Of a stretch of 64,000 bases of DNA, positions 60,552 to 64,000 are shown in pieces (position 1 is the stretch's first letter; the number at the start of each line of letters is the position of its first letter). The notes under the pieces were generated by a model. It saw only the letters and a list, made by a program, of their open reading frames with translations, ran no database searches and had not been told where the DNA came from. The stretch is from an uncultured Bacteroidales bacterium (lineage in GTDB: Bacteria > Bacteroidota > Bacteroidia > Bacteroidales > F082): contig CAJOIF010000001.1 of assembly GCA_905234765.1 (NCBI GenBank), forward strand, positions 1 through 64,000, written 5' to 3'. A program made the position numbers and the translations under genes.

Positions 60552-62330
60552 ATGGAAACAAAGTGGCTTTTACATAAAGAAGTTGACAATCAACAAGTTG
60601 ATGAAATCGTCAAGGCTCTTGGTATTGACAAGAACCTTGCGACTCTGCTTGTTCAGCGCGGTATTACCACTTACGAAGAGGCCAAAACCTTCTTCCGTCC
60701 CGACCTCTCGCAACTGCACGATCCCTTCCTGATGAAGGACATGGACAAGGCCGTCGACCGCGTGCTGCAAGCCATCAACAATGGAGAAAAATTGCTCGTC
60801 TACGGCGACTATGACGTAGATGGCACCACTGCCGTGGCTTTGGTCTACACCTACCTCAAGCCATTCTTCAAGAAAAAGAAGATAGAGTTCTATATCCCAG
60901 ACCGTTACGAAGAAGGCTATGGCATCTCGCATAAAGGTATCGATTATGCCGCCGAGCATGGCTTCAAGTTAGTCATCGCCCTCGACTGCGGCATCAAGGC
61001 CGTGGAACGTATCGACTACGCCAACGAACGCGGTGTCGACTTCATCATCTGCGACCACCACCGTGCAGGCGACGTCCTTCCCAATGCCGTGGCCGTCCTC
61101 GACGCCAAGCGTCCCGACTGCAACTATCCTTATGACGAGCTCTCGGGCTGCGGCGTGGGCTTCAAGCTCATCACCGCCCTGTCAATGAAGGGAATAGGCA
61201 CATTGGAACAGGTGTTTGACTTACTTGATCTCCTCGCCGTGAGCATCGCCGCAGACATCGTACCTATCACAGGCGAAAACCGCGTACTGACCTACTTCGG
61301 ACTGAAACGACTCAACAAAAACCCGCGTCCAGGCATCGAGGCCATCCTGCAACACGCCAACATCTACCGTCGCGACGAAGACCAGCTGGAAGAAGACGAC
61401 AACGTACTGACGAGAGAACTGACTGTCAGCGACTTAGTATTCCTCATCGGGCCACGCATCAACGCCGCCGGCCGCATTGACAAGGCCTCCGATTCGGTGC
61501 GCCTGCTCATCGCCGAGAAGAAAGACCATGCCGAGAAACTGGCTGCCTCCATCAATGACCTCAACGACATGCGGCGCGAGTTCGACAACCGCATCACCGA
61601 GGAAGCCCTCGGCATGATTGCCGACGACCCACAACTCCATGACGCCAAGAGCACCGTGGTCTTCAACCAAAACTGGCACCGTGGTGTCATCGGCATCGTA
61701 GCCTCGCGCCTCACTGACTATTACTACCGCCCCACCATCGTCCTCACCCGCGCCAATGGCCTCATCACCGGCTCAGCACGTTCCATCAAGAGTTTCGACA
61801 TCTACGATGCCATCGATAACTGCTCCGACCTGCTGGAGCACTTCGGCGGCCACAAATACGCCGCTGGACTCTCCATGAAGGAAGAAAACCTGCCCGAGTT
61901 CCGTCGCCGTTTCGAGGAATATGTCAGCGAACACCTCGTCGATGAAGACTTTGTGCCTGAGTTGGAAATTGACATGAAAATCAACTTCCGTGACATCACG
62001 CCCAAATTCATGCGCATCCTCAACCAATTCGCCCCCTTCGGCCCAGGCAACATGGCTCCCGTCTTTTGGACCGATAACGTTTATGATGCAGGAGGATCAC
62101 GACCTGTTGGAGGACGCAAACACTTGAAACTCACTATAATGCAGCAAGGCGACCACGAACAGGGTGTCGCCCCTCTCAGCGGCATTGCCTTCCAAAAAGG
62201 AGACCTTTTCGACCGCATTCACAATGGAGAGCCGTTCAGTTTGTGCTACCATCTCGAATACAACACCTGGCAGGGCAAGACCACGCTGCAACTCAACGTG
62301 AAAGACATCAAGTTCGCTGAACAATTCTGA
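60552..62330 (+). CDS. recJ: Single-stranded-DNA exonuclease RecJ
   Basis: 592 residues, slightly longer than the usual about 570. DHH phosphoesterase motifs: LLVYGDYDVDGTTAVALVY (79-97), IALDCGIKA, FIICDHHRAGD, SGCGVGFKL and the DHHA1 domain (ITGSARSIKSFDIYDAI, LEHFGGHKYAAGLSM). It degrades ssDNA 5' to 3' in repair and recombination. The upstream 249-base gap is AT-rich and shares the divergent promoter region with purH; a TATTTTTA string (60528-60535) is the nearest -7-like site. Confidence 0.95.
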   Translation: METKWLLHKEVDNQQVDEIVKALGIDKNLATLLVQRGITTYEEAKTFFRPDLSQLHDPFLMKDMDKAVDRVLQAINNGEKLLVYGDYDVDGTTAVALVYTYLKPFFKKKKIEFYIPDRYEEGYGISHKGIDYAAEHGFKLVIALDCGIKAVERIDYANERGVDFIICDHHRAGDVLPNAVAVLDAKRPDCNYPYDELSGCGVGFKLITALSMKGIGTLEQVFDLLDLLAVSIAADIVPITGENRVLTYFGLKRLNKNPRPGIEAILQHANIYRRDEDQLEEDDNVLTRELTVSDLVFLIGPRINAAGRIDKASDSVRLLIAEKKDHAEKLAASINDLNDMRREFDNRITEEALGMIADDPQLHDAKSTVVFNQNWHRGVIGIVASRLTDYYYRPTIVLTRANGLITGSARSIKSFDIYDAIDNCSDLLEHFGGHKYAAGLSMKEENLPEFRRRFEEYVSEHLVDEDFVPELEIDMKINFRDITPKFMRILNQFAPFGPGNMAPVFWTDNVYDAGGSRPVGGRKHLKLTIMQQGDHEQGVAPLSGIAFQKGDLFDRIHNGEPFSLCYHLEYNTWQGKTTLQLNVKDIKFAEQF

Positions 62331-62351
62331 CCACACCTTAAATATTATATA

Positions 62352-62383
62352 GACGCGGGACTTCGGGACACGAGACGCGAGAC
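62352..62383. repeat. GAC-heptad dispersed repeat, copy 5
   Basis: GACGCGG, GACTTCGG, GACACGA, GACGCGA, GAC between recJ and the beta-helix gene, nearly identical to the left arm of the copy at 57576. Confidence 0.85.
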
Positions 62384-62402
62384 TTTTTCAAACCTCACAA
62401 TC

Positions 62403-63989
62403 ATGAAAAAACAATTCATCACCTTAGTATTATTGGCGTTTAGCGTATTATTTGTACACGCTCAAAACATAGAAGTATTTGGCTATCAAAGTGGTACATG
62501 GGATGCCGACACGGTTTTCGTGACTGGTGATGTGACCATACAAGACTCTCTCTGCATCCAAGCAGGCACAACGGTCTTTTTCCAAGGATACTACGGCATC
62601 AAGGCCGAAAAAGGTTCCTTCATCAAGGCCATCGGCACCGAAGTTGATTCCGTTACCTTCACCGTGGGTGACACGACAGGGTTCCATCTTTACAACTTCG
62701 GTCGCGGCGGCTGGAACGGCATCCGACTTGACAAGGCAGGTGCTTCGAAATTCGATTTCTGTCGCTTCCAATATGGCAAGGCGTCCCGCGACGACGACCA
62801 AGACGGGGGCGCTTTTCGCATCTTCGGTTGCGACGATGTGGAAATCACCCACAGCACCCTTTACTGCAACTTCTCACGTGAGCATGGTGGTGCCCTCAAC
62901 GCCGAGTGGTCAAAAGTAATCATGCACGACTGTGATGTCCGCAACAACTTGACTTACACTGGATTGGATACCGTTTATTTTATGTATGGCGGTGGCTTGC
63001 GTTTCATCAACTGCGATGTGGAACTCATCAAGACAAACTTCCGCTACAACAACGGACAGGGGGCCATCGGCGGTGCCTTAAGCCTCGACAGCTGCGCCGT
63101 CAAGATAGATAGATGCCGCTTTGAGTATAACTACGGCATTAACGGAGGTGGACTCTACCTCATCCGCAGCAACGATTGGGAGTGTTCCATCACCAACTCA
63201 CTTTTTGCCAACAACATCTCAGGGCATTTCGGCGGCGGCTTGGCTATCAGCGACTCATCGCCCTTGGTCAGCAACCTCACCGTCGCCAACAACCACTCCT
63301 CTGGAGTGAATTGCGGCGGCATCTTCTTCTACCAATACAGCTCGCCTTTACTGTGGAACTGCATCGTCTACGGCAACACCAACGAGGCTCCACTCGAAGA
63401 ACCCGTACAGATGTGGGCATGGACCTACGACGGATACGCTCCGCAATTCCACAACTGTTTGGTACAATATGGCCTGGAGAACATTTCGGGAAACGAAAAC
63501 ATTCAAGTCTACGAAAACTGCCTTGACGAAGACCCGCTTTTCTCCGGCAACGCTCCCGATGAGTTTAGTATCTGGATTGACAGTCCTTGTTTCAATGCTG
63601 GCTCACCCGACACGCCCGCTGAGATCCTAGAAGGCTACGATTTAGGGGAGCAGCCTCGTGTTTGGGACGGCATCATTGACATAGGTGCTTATGAGGTTGA
63701 CCCGACGGATGTTCAGGAAATAGCAAAAAAAGAAAGCCTCATTTACATTGCTGGCAATCCCATTACGGCCACAAGTTACGTTGAAATCGAGCTTGAAAAC
63801 CATGGCCTTGTGTTGGCAAGAGTGTATTCTACAGAAGGAAAACTATTGGCCAACAAATATTTAGGCGTAGCTCATGCGGGCAACAACCAATTTGCCATCG
63901 GCGAGCTGTTCGCTCCCCTGTCATCAGGTGCCTATCTGTTGGTCATCCAAACAGGAGGCAAGACCTTTGCGGCCAAGGCAATCAAATGA
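62403..63989 (+). CDS. Secreted right-handed beta-helix protein with type IX sorting domain
   Basis: 528 residues. A signal peptide (MKKQFITLVLLAFSVLFVHA) is followed by parallel beta-helix turns (about 40-400) with repeated short strings such as GGAFRIFGCDDVEITHSTLY, GGALNAEWSKVIMHDCDV, GGGLRFINCDVELIKTNF, GGALSLDSCAVKIDRCRF and GGGLYLI, each about 30 residues apart. The DUF1565/right-handed beta-helix family often binds or cuts polysaccharide, but no catalytic site is visible. A GAYEV end to the helix and a C-terminal sorting domain (about 440-528, GNPITATSYVEIEL ... ending GGKTFAAKAIK) mark type IX export and surface anchoring. A short GAC repeat lies upstream. Confidence 0.85.
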   Translation: MKKQFITLVLLAFSVLFVHAQNIEVFGYQSGTWDADTVFVTGDVTIQDSLCIQAGTTVFFQGYYGIKAEKGSFIKAIGTEVDSVTFTVGDTTGFHLYNFGRGGWNGIRLDKAGASKFDFCRFQYGKASRDDDQDGGAFRIFGCDDVEITHSTLYCNFSREHGGALNAEWSKVIMHDCDVRNNLTYTGLDTVYFMYGGGLRFINCDVELIKTNFRYNNGQGAIGGALSLDSCAVKIDRCRFEYNYGINGGGLYLIRSNDWECSITNSLFANNISGHFGGGLAISDSSPLVSNLTVANNHSSGVNCGGIFFYQYSSPLLWNCIVYGNTNEAPLEEPVQMWAWTYDGYAPQFHNCLVQYGLENISGNENIQVYENCLDEDPLFSGNAPDEFSIWIDSPCFNAGSPDTPAEILEGYDLGEQPRVWDGIIDIGAYEVDPTDVQEIAKKESLIYIAGNPITATSYVEIELENHGLVLARVYSTEGKLLANKYLGVAHAGNNQFAIGELFAPLSSGAYLLVIQTGGKTFAAKAIK

Positions 63990-64000
63990 GAATGTTCACC

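Overview
The window is chromosomal DNA of a Bacteroidales (Bacteroidota) bacterium, most likely an uncultured gut or rumen lineage. The signs are many Bacteroidota-type promoters (TAnnTTTG -7 boxes, some with TTTG or TTG about 19-20 bases upstream), few Shine-Dalgarno sites, a gldH gene and C-terminal type IX secretion sorting domains, PorT-like barrels, a DUF1846 protein, and the purH-mreBCD and phoH-purC neighbourhoods. Most of it is a core genome of roughly 50% GC. One island near 13.9-20.1 kb is clearly richer in AT (judged by eye).

Layout. 0-13.6 kb: rocD (cut by the window edge), a TPR protein, an MBL hydrolase, a large TolB-like envelope protein, nadD-gmk-yicC, a tandem pair of lipoproteins with the remnant of a third copy between them, tRNA-Leu(CAA), prs, rplY, pth, a DUF4298 protein and an ICMT-like methyltransferase. 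13.9-26 kb: a composite defence island of a 5-methylcytosine methyltransferase, a 970-residue protein with two GHKL ATPase domains, a receiver-domain protein, McrB, Fic, four 42-bp hairpin repeats, a McrC-like nuclease, a second ICMT-like methyltransferase and Vsr. 26-33 kb: MATE exporter, HigBA toxin-antitoxin, EFR1 flavodoxin/ferredoxin, a type IX cargo protein, and an ECF sigma factor with a membrane partner and an outer-membrane barrel. 33-48.5 kb: acyl-CoA ligase, GH92 mannosidase, FISUMP-like lipoprotein, DUF1846, LemA, then ricT-gldH-PBP1A-obgE-PAP2, a SAM hydroxide adenosyltransferase, phoH and purC. 48.5-64 kb: a small secreted protein with an adjacent XRE regulator, HicAB, PHP phosphatase, rlmL-like methyltransferase, GH3, LysE, RluA, mnmA, mreDCB, purH, recJ and a beta-helix type IX cargo protein.

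The most interesting part is the defence island. The 970-residue protein joins an N-terminal MutL/Hsp90/MORC-type ATPase to a C-terminal histidine-kinase module with a recognisable H-box (His769) and CA domain. The next gene encodes a protein whose N-terminus looks like a receiver with Asp22 and Asp80. Together with the upstream cytosine methyltransferase and downstream McrBC this reads as a restriction-modification system with a built-in two-component relay. mcrB has an abrupt compositional break between its specificity domain and its AAA+ domain, as if the low-GC block was recombined onto a resident McrBC module. Fic and the hairpin array lie between mcrB and mcrC.

The window also carries several families of short dispersed palindromes. 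One 28-bp palindrome lies in the same reading frame inside vsr (splitting its zinc site) and at the 3' end of phoH, others lie in the anti-sigma-like gene and at the start of gldH, and a family built from GACNCGR heptads recurs in five intergenic gaps.
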